From DATDGX01 sp036521875 (lineage in GTDB: Bacteria > Desulfobacterota > Binatia > Binatales > Binataceae): a DNA stretch of 9,671 bases. Each line of letters starts with the position of its first letter. The stretch's first letter is position 1. The translations under genes and the position numbers were made by a program. The stretch covers positions 1 through 9,671 of the forward strand of contig DATDGX010000018.1 in NCBI GenBank assembly GCA_036521875.1, given 5' to 3'. The notes beneath the pieces are model-generated. The model worked only from the letters and a program-made list of their open reading frames with translations, searched no databases and was not told the origin of the DNA. Shown here in pieces: positions 1-6,838 of the stretch.

Positions 1-768
1 AGCGAGGCGGAGTACTACGCGTTCGTCGCGGCGGTGACGGCGGCCGACAAGGTCGCGCTGCATCCGTTCGAGAAGCCGGTCTATTTCGAGGGCTGCATGC
101 CGATTGAAGAGATGGCGCGGCGTGGGCCGGACACGCTCGCGTTCGGACCTATGAAGCCGGTGGGGCTTCGCGATCCGCGCACCGGGCAGCGCCCGTTTGC
201 GGTGGTCCAGCTTCGCCAGGATGACCACCACGGGCGCCTCTACAATATCGTCGGCTTCCAGACCAAGATGACGTATCCGGATCAGCGCCGCGTGCTGCGG
301 ATGATTCCGGCACTCGAGCGCGCGGAGTTCGTGCGTCTGGGCAGCCTGCATCGCAACACCTTCATCGACTCGCCGCGGCTCCTGCTGCCTACGCTCCAGC
401 TCCGCACACGCGCCGACCTGTTCCTGGCGGGCCAGATGATCGGCGTGGAGGGCTACGTCGAGTCCGCCGCGGCAGGATTGCTCGCGGCGATTAACGCGGC
501 CCATCTTGCCACCGGCCGCGAGCTGGTGGTGCCGCCGCCGGAGACCGCGATGGGCTCGCTGGTCGCATACGTCACCGACGCGGCGCGTCGCGATTTTCAG
601 CCGATGAACGCGAACTACGGGCTGATGCCGGAGCTCAGGAGCGGCGCGCGGGGCCGACAGAAGAAAACCGAGATGGGAGCGCGCGCGCTGGCCGCACTCG
701 AGACCTGGATCGCGCGCACTGGAATCGAGCCGCCGCTGGCACCCGCGCCGGTCGCCGCCGAAGTGTAA
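1..768 (+). CDS. trmFO: TrmFO, folate/FAD-dependent tRNA m5U54 methyltransferase, C-terminal part (5' end outside window)
   Basis: TrmFO makes 5-methyluridine at position 54 of the tRNA T-loop in the cytoplasm, using methylenetetrahydrofolate as carbon donor and FADH2 as reductant. The reading frame is open from base 1, so the gene begins left of the window; the GTG at 34 is internal. Visible family hallmarks are the YFEGC-PIEEMA segment (Cys codon at 94-96, matching the cysteine described as catalytic in the Bacillus enzyme), the FGPMKPVGL and VVQLRQD blocks, LYNIVGFQT, HRNTFID, and the C-terminal FAD-binding stretch GQMIGVEGYVESAAAG. The end of the family is intact, including FQPMNANYGLMP, followed by a low-complexity Ala/Pro tail. 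About 255 residues are present of roughly 440-470 usual for the family. No terminator is visible in the 120 bases that follow. Identification is secure; only the N-terminal FAD-binding half is unseen. Confidence 0.95.
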   Translation, partial: SEAEYYAFVAAVTAADKVALHPFEKPVYFEGCMPIEEMARRGPDTLAFGPMKPVGLRDPRTGQRPFAVVQLRQDDHHGRLYNIVGFQTKMTYPDQRRVLRMIPALERAEFVRLGSLHRNTFIDSPRLLLPTLQLRTRADLFLAGQMIGVEGYVESAAAGLLAAINAAHLATGRELVVPPPETAMGSLVAYVTDAARRDFQPMNANYGLMPELRSGARGRQKKTEMGARALAALETWIARTGIEPPLAPAPVAAEV

Positions 769-873
769 AGCGTTCGCATCGGTCGCGCCGCAGGGAAGCG
801 GAGTGGCCCGCGGCGGCGGCTAGAGCGATTTGGTGGTCTTTTGCCGATCGCGCGCGAGGGCTATAGGAAGACC

Positions 874-881
874 GAGGAGGG
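874..881 (+). promoter_or_regulatory. Strong ribosome binding site that sets the HU start
   Basis: The purine run GAGGAGGG ends 7 bases before the ATG at 889. It fixes that ATG as the start, rather than the upstream in-frame TTG at 841, which has no comparable site and would add 16 residues not typical of the HU family. Confidence 0.7.
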
Positions 882-888
882 CACGGCG

Positions 889-1158
889 ATGACCAAGGCG
901 GAACTGATCGAGGCGGTTGCGCGGCTGACGCGGCAGCCCAAGAAAGCAGTCGCGACCACGCTGGACGCCGGGTTCGAGCAGATCGCCCGCTCGATCCGCA
1001 AGGACAAGCGGTTCTGGTTTCCCGGCTTCGGCACCTTCACCGTGCGCAGGCGGCGCGCGCGCGCAGGGTTCAACCCGCGCACCAATTCGCCGATGACGAT
1101 CCCGGCCGCGCGCACGGTCGGGTTCCGTCCCGCGGCCGAACTTCGAAAGGGACTCTGA
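889..1158 (+). CDS. HU/IHF-family nucleoid DNA-binding protein
   Basis: This 89-residue protein has the size and layout of HU/IHF histone-like proteins, which bind and bend DNA as dimers in the nucleoid. The N-terminal helical dimerisation part (MTKAELIEAVARLT onward, residues 1-40) is followed by the family signature GFGTFTVRRRRARAGFNP (residues 46-63). The beta-arm carries the DNA-intercalating proline (P63), followed by IPA and V-FRP (residues 71-81). The start at 889 is chosen for its strong Shine-Dalgarno sequence and family length. It is a single-domain copy; whether it is the housekeeping HU or a paralogue cannot be told. The arm is unusually arginine-rich (RRRRAR, residues 53-58). Its stop codon overlaps the only plausible upstream start region of the next gene, so the two may be cotranscribed. 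Confidence 0.93.
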   Translation: MTKAELIEAVARLTRQPKKAVATTLDAGFEQIARSIRKDKRFWFPGFGTFTVRRRRARAGFNPRTNSPMTIPAARTVGFRPAAELRKGL

Positions 1159-1256
1159 TCGGCGCTCCAGCGAACGTCCCGAGCGCGATTTCCGCGGAGC
1201 GCGCAAGCCTCGCGACGCGCTGGCTGAGTCTCGTCGTACTTCTCGTCGCGCTCGCC

Positions 1257-2636
1257 GTGGGCGGCTATCTGCGCTTCGCGAATCTCGGTGCGCTGGAGAT
1301 GTCGCCCGATGAAGGCGCCTCGTGGGCTGCCGCCTCGCAGCCATCGGTCGCCGATGTGATCGCGCGGCAGGCGATCCTCAATCCCGGCAAGCTCGCGATT
1401 CACGACCTCGCGCTGCACGCGTGGATCGGAGTCTTCGGCGCGAGTCTCACCGCGATGCGCGCGATGTCGGCCGCGCTCGGGACGTTGTCGGTCCTGTTCT
1501 TGTATCTGATCGGTCTGGAGCTATTCAGCGATCCGCTGCCAGACGGATCGCAGCAGACCGACGAGCGCGCACGAATGGTCGCTGCGTCGAGCGCGGCGCT
1601 CTTCGCAGTGAGCCTGATCATGGTGAAGTACGCGCGCGACGCGCGGATGTATCCGCTGATGCTCGCATTTGTACTCGCGCAGGTGTGGATTTTCCTGCGC
1701 GCGATCCGGCGCTGGTGGTCGGCAGCGTCGGTAGTCTTGCTCGTTCTCCTTACCGCCGCAGCGATCGCGTGCAACTTCTCAGCCGTGTTGGTCCCCATCG
1801 CCGAATTGATCTGGCTCGTCTATCTTCTTGCCGGGTCGCGCTTTCCCGGATGGAGCTCGGTGCAGCGTCCCGCCGGCCGGCGGCGCGTAGTCATGGTCGG
1901 CGTCACAATCACCGCAGGTATGCTCGCGATGTTGCCATCGCTGCTCGCTGGCTTCAGCAAAACCGCGGCGGTGACCAGCGGCGGAATCGTCAGATGGATT
2001 CAGCCGCCCGAGATTTACGCGCCGATCGCGATGTTCAACAAGGCGACCGGTAGTTTCGCGTTCCCGCTGCTAGCGGCACTCGCGGTCTGGGGCGCGATCC
2101 GCAATTGGCGGCGCGACTCCAACGCCACGCTGTTCTTGCTGATCTGGATGTGGGCGCCGCCGCTGATGATGCTCGTCGCGTCGTACGCGCTTACCCCGAT
2201 CTTCGTTGAGCGCTACGCGCTGTCGTGCTTCGTGCCATTTTTTATTCTGGCTGCGATCGGTATCTCGGAACTCGGTGCAACCAGGACCAGCGTCGCGGCA
2301 CTTGCGATCGTGGGATTGGTCTCGCTCGCGCATGTCCACACGTTCTTCTCGAAGCCGCACGACGCGCAGTTCCGCGAGGCGGCGATTTACGCGGCCTCGC
2401 AATTGAAAGCGGGCGAGTCGATGACAGTGGTGCCAGCGTATGCGATCGAAGTGCTCCATTATTATTTACCGCCGGATCAGCAGACGTCGGTGGTTCGCTT
2501 TAGAGCGGGCTCCGCCGTTGCAAATTTAGTGATCTTGCATGATCAGGGGATCACACCCGGACTCGACGCGACGGTGCGAAAAGACTACCCGCACGTGCTC
2601 GCCTGGATGCGCGGCGTTGTCGTGCTGCGCCGATGA
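1257..2636 (+). CDS. GT-C type membrane glycosyltransferase, PMT_2/ArnT-like (start uncertain, probably upstream)
   Basis: This is a polytopic membrane protein of the GT-C superfamily, whose members move sugars from polyprenyl-phosphate carriers onto lipids, proteins or glycans on the outer face of the cytoplasmic membrane. Evidence is the short first loop with the acidic pair in MSPDEG (D18, E19 from the GTG), the HALHAW-like and RAMSAALGTLSVLFLY region, the KYARDARMYPLMLAF block (residues 124-138) typical of these enzymes, about ten hydrophobic segments, VERYAL near 318, and a short C-terminal extracytoplasmic domain. The GTG at 1257 cuts through the first membrane helix: in the same frame the bases from 1221 encode WLSLVVLLVALAVGGYLRF. 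The real start therefore probably lies further upstream, although there is no ATG, GTG or TTG between 1155 and 1256. A CTG at 1155, overlapping the HU stop, is one option. Sugar donor and acceptor are unknown. Confidence 0.8.
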   Translation: MGGYLRFANLGALEMSPDEGASWAAASQPSVADVIARQAILNPGKLAIHDLALHAWIGVFGASLTAMRAMSAALGTLSVLFLYLIGLELFSDPLPDGSQQTDERARMVAASSAALFAVSLIMVKYARDARMYPLMLAFVLAQVWIFLRAIRRWWSAASVVLLVLLTAAAIACNFSAVLVPIAELIWLVYLLAGSRFPGWSSVQRPAGRRRVVMVGVTITAGMLAMLPSLLAGFSKTAAVTSGGIVRWIQPPEIYAPIAMFNKATGSFAFPLLAALAVWGAIRNWRRDSNATLFLLIWMWAPPLMMLVASYALTPIFVERYALSCFVPFFILAAIGISELGATRTSVAALAIVGLVSLAHVHTFFSKPHDAQFREAAIYAASQLKAGESMTVVPAYAIEVLHYYLPPDQQTSVVRFRAGSAVANLVILHDQGITPGLDATVRKDYPHVLAWMRGVVVLRR

Positions 2637-2741
2637 CGCCGCCGCCGGCGCCCTTGCCATTGCGAGTACGATTGACGCGCGCGCGCACATGATGATGCTC
2701 TCGGAGAGCCACTGCCACCAATTTTTGAATGGAGGATCGCG

Positions 2742-3599
2742 ATGAGCGAGCAGAAACCCGACGCCGCAAAGTTGAAACGCGAGCAGCGCGAAACCTGGGA
2801 CGCCAACGCCGCCGGATGGCAGAAGTGGTTCGGCACCCTCGAGCGCGCCGCGCAGGTGGTGAGCGACCGGCTCGTCGAGCTGGCGGCGGTGAAGCCGGGG
2901 CATCGCGTGCTCGACATCGCGACCGGCACTGGCGAGCCCGCGGTCACCGCGGCGCGCGTGGTGGGAGCGTCGGGCCGCGTGGTCGGCGTCGACCAGTCGC
3001 CGGGGATGCTCCGGTTCGCGCGTGAACGGGCCGCGGCGCTGGGGTTCCGCAATCTCGAGTTCGTCGAGGCGGATGCCGAGTCGCTGCAGATGCTGGAGCA
3101 TTCGTTCGACGCGGTCCTGTGCCGCTGGGGCCTGATGTTCATGCCCGATCTCGAGAGCACGCTGAGCCGACTGCGCAGCCTGATGAAGCCCGGTGCGAGT
3201 CTCGCGACTTCGGTGTGGGCGAGCGCCGACAAGGTGCCGCTGATGAGCATCGGCATGGAGGCGGTGCGAAAGATCACCGGCATCGCGCCGCCGCCGCCTG
3301 ATGCGCTGGGACCGTGCCGGCTCGCCGACACTTCGATTCTCGATTCGGCTCTCCGCGCCACGGGTTTCCGCGACGTCACGATCGAACCGATCACAGTGAC
3401 CTTTGAATTCGAGTCGGCGGAAGTGGCGACCGCATATCGCAGCGAGATCGGAAACACGCGCGCGACCTTCGAGCGGTTCAGCGAGGAGACCCGAGCCAAG
3501 GTGCGCGAGGCGATGCTCGCGGCGGCGCGGCAGTACGCGGGCGCGGACGGCGTGGTGCGGCTGAGCAACCAGGCGATCTGTTTCGCCGCGCGATCCTGA
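2742..3599 (+). CDS. Class I SAM-dependent methyltransferase (UbiE/Methyltransf_11-like)
   Basis: This 285-residue soluble protein has the Rossmann-fold methyltransferase motifs in order. Motif I is VLDIATGTGEPA (residues 56-67), the acidic residue after strand 2 is in VVGVDQS (D84), EAD follows strand 3 (D111), and strand 4 with its post-motif is FDAVLCRWGLMFMPD (residues 122-136). These bind S-adenosylmethionine. The cap and C-terminus (residues 160-285) are variable and would set the substrate, which I cannot name; the closest style is the UbiE-like quinone/small-molecule methyltransferases. The ATG start is supported by GGAGG at 2731-2735, 6 bases upstream. The gene sits between two membrane glycosyltransferase genes on the same strand, with gaps of 105 and 55 bases. 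A role in modifying an envelope glycan or lipid is possible, but that is inference from position only. Confidence 0.9.
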   Translation: MSEQKPDAAKLKREQRETWDANAAGWQKWFGTLERAAQVVSDRLVELAAVKPGHRVLDIATGTGEPAVTAARVVGASGRVVGVDQSPGMLRFARERAAALGFRNLEFVEADAESLQMLEHSFDAVLCRWGLMFMPDLESTLSRLRSLMKPGASLATSVWASADKVPLMSIGMEAVRKITGIAPPPPDALGPCRLADTSILDSALRATGFRDVTIEPITVTFEFESAEVATAYRSEIGNTRATFERFSEETRAKVREAMLAAARQYAGADGVVRLSNQAICFAARS

Positions 3600-3654
3600 C
3601 GGCGACGCGAGCGCGGGGGCGGCCTGGGGGATATTTTTCGCGAGGGCGACCAGG

Positions 3655-5472
3655 TTGACAACATTGGCTGCGGATGCGACCTTGGCCCCGTCCGACCTCG
3701 GTAGCGCCGCGATGGCTCCCAGAGCCGTTTCTCTGCTGCGCTGCTCTCCCGCGCTGGTGCTCGTCGCGATCGCCGTTGCCGACGCTGTCAACCTCGCCGA
3801 CAACGATCTCTGGGGGCATGTTCGTTTCGGCCAGGCGATGCTCGCCGCCGGCCATATAATCCGCGCCGACCCGTATTCGTATTCCGCCGCGGGCCATCTC
3901 TGGCTCGACCACGAGTGGTTGAGCGAGGTCATCATGGCGGCGGCCTACAATTCGCTTGGCGTGTGGGGGCTCAAGCTGCTCAAGCTCGCGCTGACCGCCG
4001 CGACTTTCGTCTTTCTTTCGATGGCCGACGCGGAGACCGGCGCGCCGACGCCGGTGCAGCTCGCGGTACTGCTGAGCTGCGCGGTGTCGGTCGCGATGCA
4101 GATGCAGTTCCGTCCGCAACTGTTCAGCTTCGCGCTGCTGAGCGCGCTCATCTTCCTGCTCGCGCGCGACACCTATCAACGTCGACGCGAGGTACGACCA
4201 CGGCTGTGGCTCGCGATTCCAATATTTTTGCTATGGGCGAATTTGCACGGCGGGTTTATTGCCGGGCTGGCCACGCTCGGCGTTTACGCCGCGGTTTCGA
4301 GTCTGCAAGATCTGTGGGCCGGACGCGGAGCCAGGCGCGCATGCCAGCTCGGCGCGGTAACCGCGGCTGCGGCGCTCGCGACAATAGTCACTCCATACGG
4401 AATCGGCGTCTGGCGGGCGGTGTGGCACGCGCTCACCAATCCGTTCACTCATGTTGCGATCCTCGACTGGCAGCCGTTTGCGCGCGCGCTGGCTGCGCAA
4501 TGGCGGCTCAGCCCTGCGGGGAGCATCGAGTATATGTTTGCGATCGCGATGGTCGCGGCATTCGTGGCCGCGATCGTGCTCGGTCCCGCGACCGACGATC
4601 TTCCGTTAGTCGCAGTCGGCAGCCTGATGACGGCGGCGGCGGTGATGTCGGTGCGCAACCTGCCGCTTGCGCTATTCACGATCGCACCGCCGCTCGCGCA
4701 TCATCTGGCGCTGGCGCTCAAATCCGGGCCCATCGCGACGGCCGAACCTCCGCAGGCGCTCGCGGCGCCGCCACGCATGCGCTGGTGGTGGATCCGCGAG
4801 GGCGTGTGGTTCACGGCCGCGCTCGCGATCCTGGCTGCGGGCGGCCTGTTCTCGAACCGTCTTCGCTCCGATGACTATTATCCGTCGGGCGCGGTGCGCT
4901 TTATGAAGTCGCACGGGCTTCGGGGCAACGTGCTCAACGGCTTCGACTGGGGCGAGTACCTCATCTGGCATCTCGAGCCCACCTCCAAGGTCTTCGTCGA
5001 CGGCCGCTCCGACAGCGTCTATCCGGATCGCGTGCTGAACGAAACGATCGCGTTCCAGTTCAATCAGCCGGAAGTGGCGCAGGTGGTTGGCGCCGATCCG
5101 CGCGACTATGTGCTGATTCCCGGCGAAGCGCCCGCAAACCGGCTGATGGCGGCGCGCGCCGACTGGAAGCTCGTCTATCGCGACGAGTTCACGCGGCTCT
5201 ACGCGCGCCGCGGTTCCGCAGCGGCCGGAAACCCGGGTGTCAGAGTCGTTATTCAGCAACCCGGGGCCGCCGAGGTGCTGGCCGGCTATCCGCACGATTT
5301 TGTGCTGCTGCCCGACGATACGCCCGCGAACCAACTGATGGAGACGCGCGCTGAATGGAAGCTCGTGTATCGCGACCAGTACGCGCGGCTCTATGCGCGC
5401 GCCGGCTCTGCGGCCGCGCAAATCCCGGGCGTCCCGATTGTTGGCAAAGCGGAGGCGACCAACTTTCCCTGA
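3655..5472 (+). CDS. Large polytopic membrane protein, GT-C-like, with duplicated C-terminal segment
   Basis: This 605-residue multi-spanning protein belongs to a widespread but largely uncharacterised bacterial family with glycosyltransferase-C character. Landmarks are DLWGH (residues 51-55), DPYSY, DHEWLSEV (85-92), RPQLFSF (153-159), WANLHGGF (194-201), TPYG (246-249), RNLPLALF (334-341), and after the last membrane span an extracytoplasmic part with GFDWGEYLIWHL (429-440) and VFVDGRSD (446-453). The acidic residues in the first loops are where GT-C enzymes keep catalytic or metal-binding groups. The TTG start is chosen because GAGGG lies about 8 bases upstream; the ATG at 3712 (residue 20) is the alternative and keeps the first membrane helix. 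The C-terminal end, VLIP-to-YAR, is present twice in tandem (residues 471-534 and 535-598). Substrate is unknown; a polyprenyl-sugar-dependent envelope role is inference. Confidence 0.8.
   Translation: MTTLAADATLAPSDLGSAAMAPRAVSLLRCSPALVLVAIAVADAVNLADNDLWGHVRFGQAMLAAGHIIRADPYSYSAAGHLWLDHEWLSEVIMAAAYNSLGVWGLKLLKLALTAATFVFLSMADAETGAPTPVQLAVLLSCAVSVAMQMQFRPQLFSFALLSALIFLLARDTYQRRREVRPRLWLAIPIFLLWANLHGGFIAGLATLGVYAAVSSLQDLWAGRGARRACQLGAVTAAAALATIVTPYGIGVWRAVWHALTNPFTHVAILDWQPFARALAAQWRLSPAGSIEYMFAIAMVAAFVAAIVLGPATDDLPLVAVGSLMTAAAVMSVRNLPLALFTIAPPLAHHLALALKSGPIATAEPPQALAAPPRMRWWWIREGVWFTAALAILAAGGLFSNRLRSDDYYPSGAVRFMKSHGLRGNVLNGFDWGEYLIWHLEPTSKVFVDGRSDSVYPDRVLNETIAFQFNQPEVAQVVGADPRDYVLIPGEAPANRLMAARADWKLVYRDEFTRLYARRGSAAAGNPGVRVVIQQPGAAEVLAGYPHDFVLLPDDTPANQLMETRAEWKLVYRDQYARLYARAGSAAAQIPGVPIVGKAEATNFP
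5065..5256 (+). repeat. Tandem repeat unit 1 (192 bp, 64 codons) inside the GT-C-like gene
   Basis: This unit encodes residues 471-534. It aligns without gaps to the following unit with a period of exactly 192 bases; by hand count 37 of 64 residues are identical. The best-kept core is WKLVYRD followed by RLYAR and SAAA. In this protein family the pattern 'YVLIP...WKLVYRDE...LY.RR' normally forms the single C-terminus, so unit 1 is probably the ancestral end. Confidence 0.85.
5257..5448 (+). repeat. Tandem repeat unit 2 (192 bp, 64 codons) inside the GT-C-like gene
   Basis: This second copy covers residues 535-598 and is directly abutted to unit 1 in the same phase. Many differences are conservative at the protein level (Y/F, D/E, I/L, R/Q), and synonymous changes are scattered through the shared core. 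The duplication is therefore old enough to have diverged under selection and is not an assembly artefact. Confidence 0.85.
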
Positions 5473-5475
5473 TGA

Positions 5476-5493
5476 GCGCCAATGGTTGGGCGC
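5476..5493 (+). other. Small hairpin just after the GT-C-like gene
   Basis: GCGCCAA and TTGGGCGC can pair across a TGG loop with one bulged G, starting 3 bases after the stop codon. There is no T-run after it, so it is not a convincing intrinsic terminator. It could stabilise the 3' end of the message or be chance in GC-rich DNA. Confidence 0.25.
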
Positions 5494-5694
5494 GCCTCGT
5501 ATTGCGCTGGAAATGCGCCGCCAATGTGGTAGTTAAGAGGGTCGGCAGTCCAATCCGATTCGATCAGCTCGCGAACGCGTGTCGTCTCCCCGTGCGGGGC
5601 AATTCGGTACTGCGCGGGTCGGCATCGGGCGGGACAGGTTTGATCGGATCGCGCGACTGAGCAGGAAAACTTCGACTCATCAAGGAGAGATGGA

Positions 5695-6780
5695 ATGAAA
5701 GCCGCTGTGTTTCATGGACCGAATCAGCCGCTCAATATCGAGGACGTCGAAATCGACAAGCCGCAGGATCGTGAGGTCCTGATTCGCACCGTCGCCAGCG
5801 GCGTATGCCATAGCGATCTTCACTTCGTGGAAGGCCTCTATCCGCTGACCGGGCCGGCGGTGCTCGGGCACGAGCCCGCGGGAATCGTCGAAGAAGTCGG
5901 CAAGCAGGTCAGCTACGTCAAGCCCGGCGACCACGTTATCTGCTGTCTCAGCGTTTTCTGCGGCTACTGCGCGCAATGCATGTCGGGGCATCCGAACCGG
6001 TGCACCAATCGAGCCGCCACCCGGCGCGATCCGAAAGACAAGCCGCGCGTCTCGCAGAACGGCAAGCCGGTCACCGCGTTCGCCGACCTGGGGGCCTACG
6101 CGGAGAAGATGCTGCTGCATGAGAACGCGGTGGTGAAAATCAGCCCGGATTTTCCGCTCGACCGCGCCGCTCTGATCGGATGCGGAGTGACGACCGGAGT
6201 CGGCGCGGTGCTCAACACGGCGAAGATCGAGCCGGGCTCGACGGTCGCGGTGTTCGGCGCCGGCGGGGTGGGGCTCTCGGCAATCCAGGGCGCGCGGATC
6301 GCGGGCGCGCGGCGGATAATCGCGGTCGATCAGTTCGAGGGGAAGCTCGCGATGGCGCGGCGCCTTGGCGCGACTGACACCGTCGATGCGTCGAGCAGCG
6401 ACCCGGTCGCGGAGATCCAGAAGATGACCGGCGGCGGCGTCGACTACTCATTCGAGGCAATCGGACTCAAGAAGGTCGCCGAGCAGGCGTTCAATTGCCT
6501 CAAGCCGGGCGGGACCGCAACCGTGATCGGAATGATCCCGGTCGGGCAGAAGGTCGAAATCGACGGTTACATGTTCCTCACCGAGCGCAAGCTGCAGGGG
6601 AGTAACATGGGCTCCAACCGCTTCCGCATCGACATGCCGAAATACATCGACTTTTATCTGCAGGGACGGCTCAACCTCGACGACATGATCAGCCGCCGCG
6701 GCAAGCTCGCCGACGTCAACGAGGCGTTCCGCGCGATGAAGGCGGGCGAGGTTGCGCGCACGGTGCTGATGTTCCAATAG
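5695..6780 (+). CDS. Zinc-dependent alcohol dehydrogenase, class III-like MDR (copy 1)
   Basis: This medium-chain dehydrogenase/reductase (361 residues) would oxidise an alcohol to an aldehyde, or the reverse, with NAD(H) in the cytoplasm. Catalytic zinc ligands are C38 in GVCHSD, H59/E60 in GHEPAG, and C163 in IGCGVTTG. The structural zinc set is C89, C92, C95 and C103 in the FCGYCAQCMSG region. The Rossmann motif is GAGGVG (residues 188-193), and an acidic D212 after strand 2 (IIAVDQF) suggests NAD rather than NADP. The strong Shine-Dalgarno AAGGAGA at 5682-5688 sets the ATG. The ordinary GSH-formaldehyde dehydrogenase is slightly longer (about 370 residues), and the region at 104-130 here differs, so I do not call it adhC/frmA. 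The substrate is unknown. The next gene is its paralogue, collinear without gaps, and both were probably made by tandem duplication. Confidence 0.93.
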   Translation: MKAAVFHGPNQPLNIEDVEIDKPQDREVLIRTVASGVCHSDLHFVEGLYPLTGPAVLGHEPAGIVEEVGKQVSYVKPGDHVICCLSVFCGYCAQCMSGHPNRCTNRAATRRDPKDKPRVSQNGKPVTAFADLGAYAEKMLLHENAVVKISPDFPLDRAALIGCGVTTGVGAVLNTAKIEPGSTVAVFGAGGVGLSAIQGARIAGARRIIAVDQFEGKLAMARRLGATDTVDASSSDPVAEIQKMTGGGVDYSFEAIGLKKVAEQAFNCLKPGGTATVIGMIPVGQKVEIDGYMFLTERKLQGSNMGSNRFRIDMPKYIDFYLQGRLNLDDMISRRGKLADVNEAFRAMKAGEVARTVLMFQ

Positions 6781-6838
6781 TCAGTACGGGCGCGACTTAC
6801 TAGTCACGGATTAATAATATGAAGATTGGAGTAATACT
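6781..6838 (+). promoter_or_regulatory. AT-rich linker between the two alcohol dehydrogenase genes, possible promoter
   Basis: This 58-base gap is much richer in A/T than its flanks and contains TTAATAATATG (6811-6821), including a -10-like TAATAT at 6815-6820. No good -35 lies at the right distance. It also holds the ribosome binding site GGAG at 6828-6831, which gives 7 bases of spacing to the ATG at 6839. No terminator is seen, so cotranscription with the first gene is likely, with a weak internal promoter possible. Confidence 0.3.

Noticed and set aside
2672..2700. TTGACG upstream of the methyltransferase, considered as a promoter
   Set aside because: No acceptable -10 hexamer at 15-19 bp spacing.
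3600..3654. G-rich run followed by ATATTTTT before the second membrane protein, considered as a terminator
   Set aside because: No inverted repeat precedes the T-run.
2526..3935. Very long minus-strand open frame (469 codons) opposite the methyltransferase gene
   Set aside because: It is the antisense shadow of GC-rich coding DNA: its composition is Arg/His/Ala-rich, it spans three real genes, and the + strand has complete motifs.
4672..5421. Minus-strand open frame of 249 codons opposite the GT-C-like gene
   Set aside because: Shadow of the plus-strand gene; its apparent internal repeats merely mirror the 192-bp duplication.
5588..5599. CCCCGTGCGGGG palindrome in the gap before ADH copy 1
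   Set aside because: Only two bases remain for a loop, no T-run follows, and such palindromes are expected in this GC-rich DNA.
5520..5600. Possible tRNA-like segment around GATTCGATC
   Set aside because: No acceptor stem or anticodon arm can be drawn; the match to a T-loop is partial.
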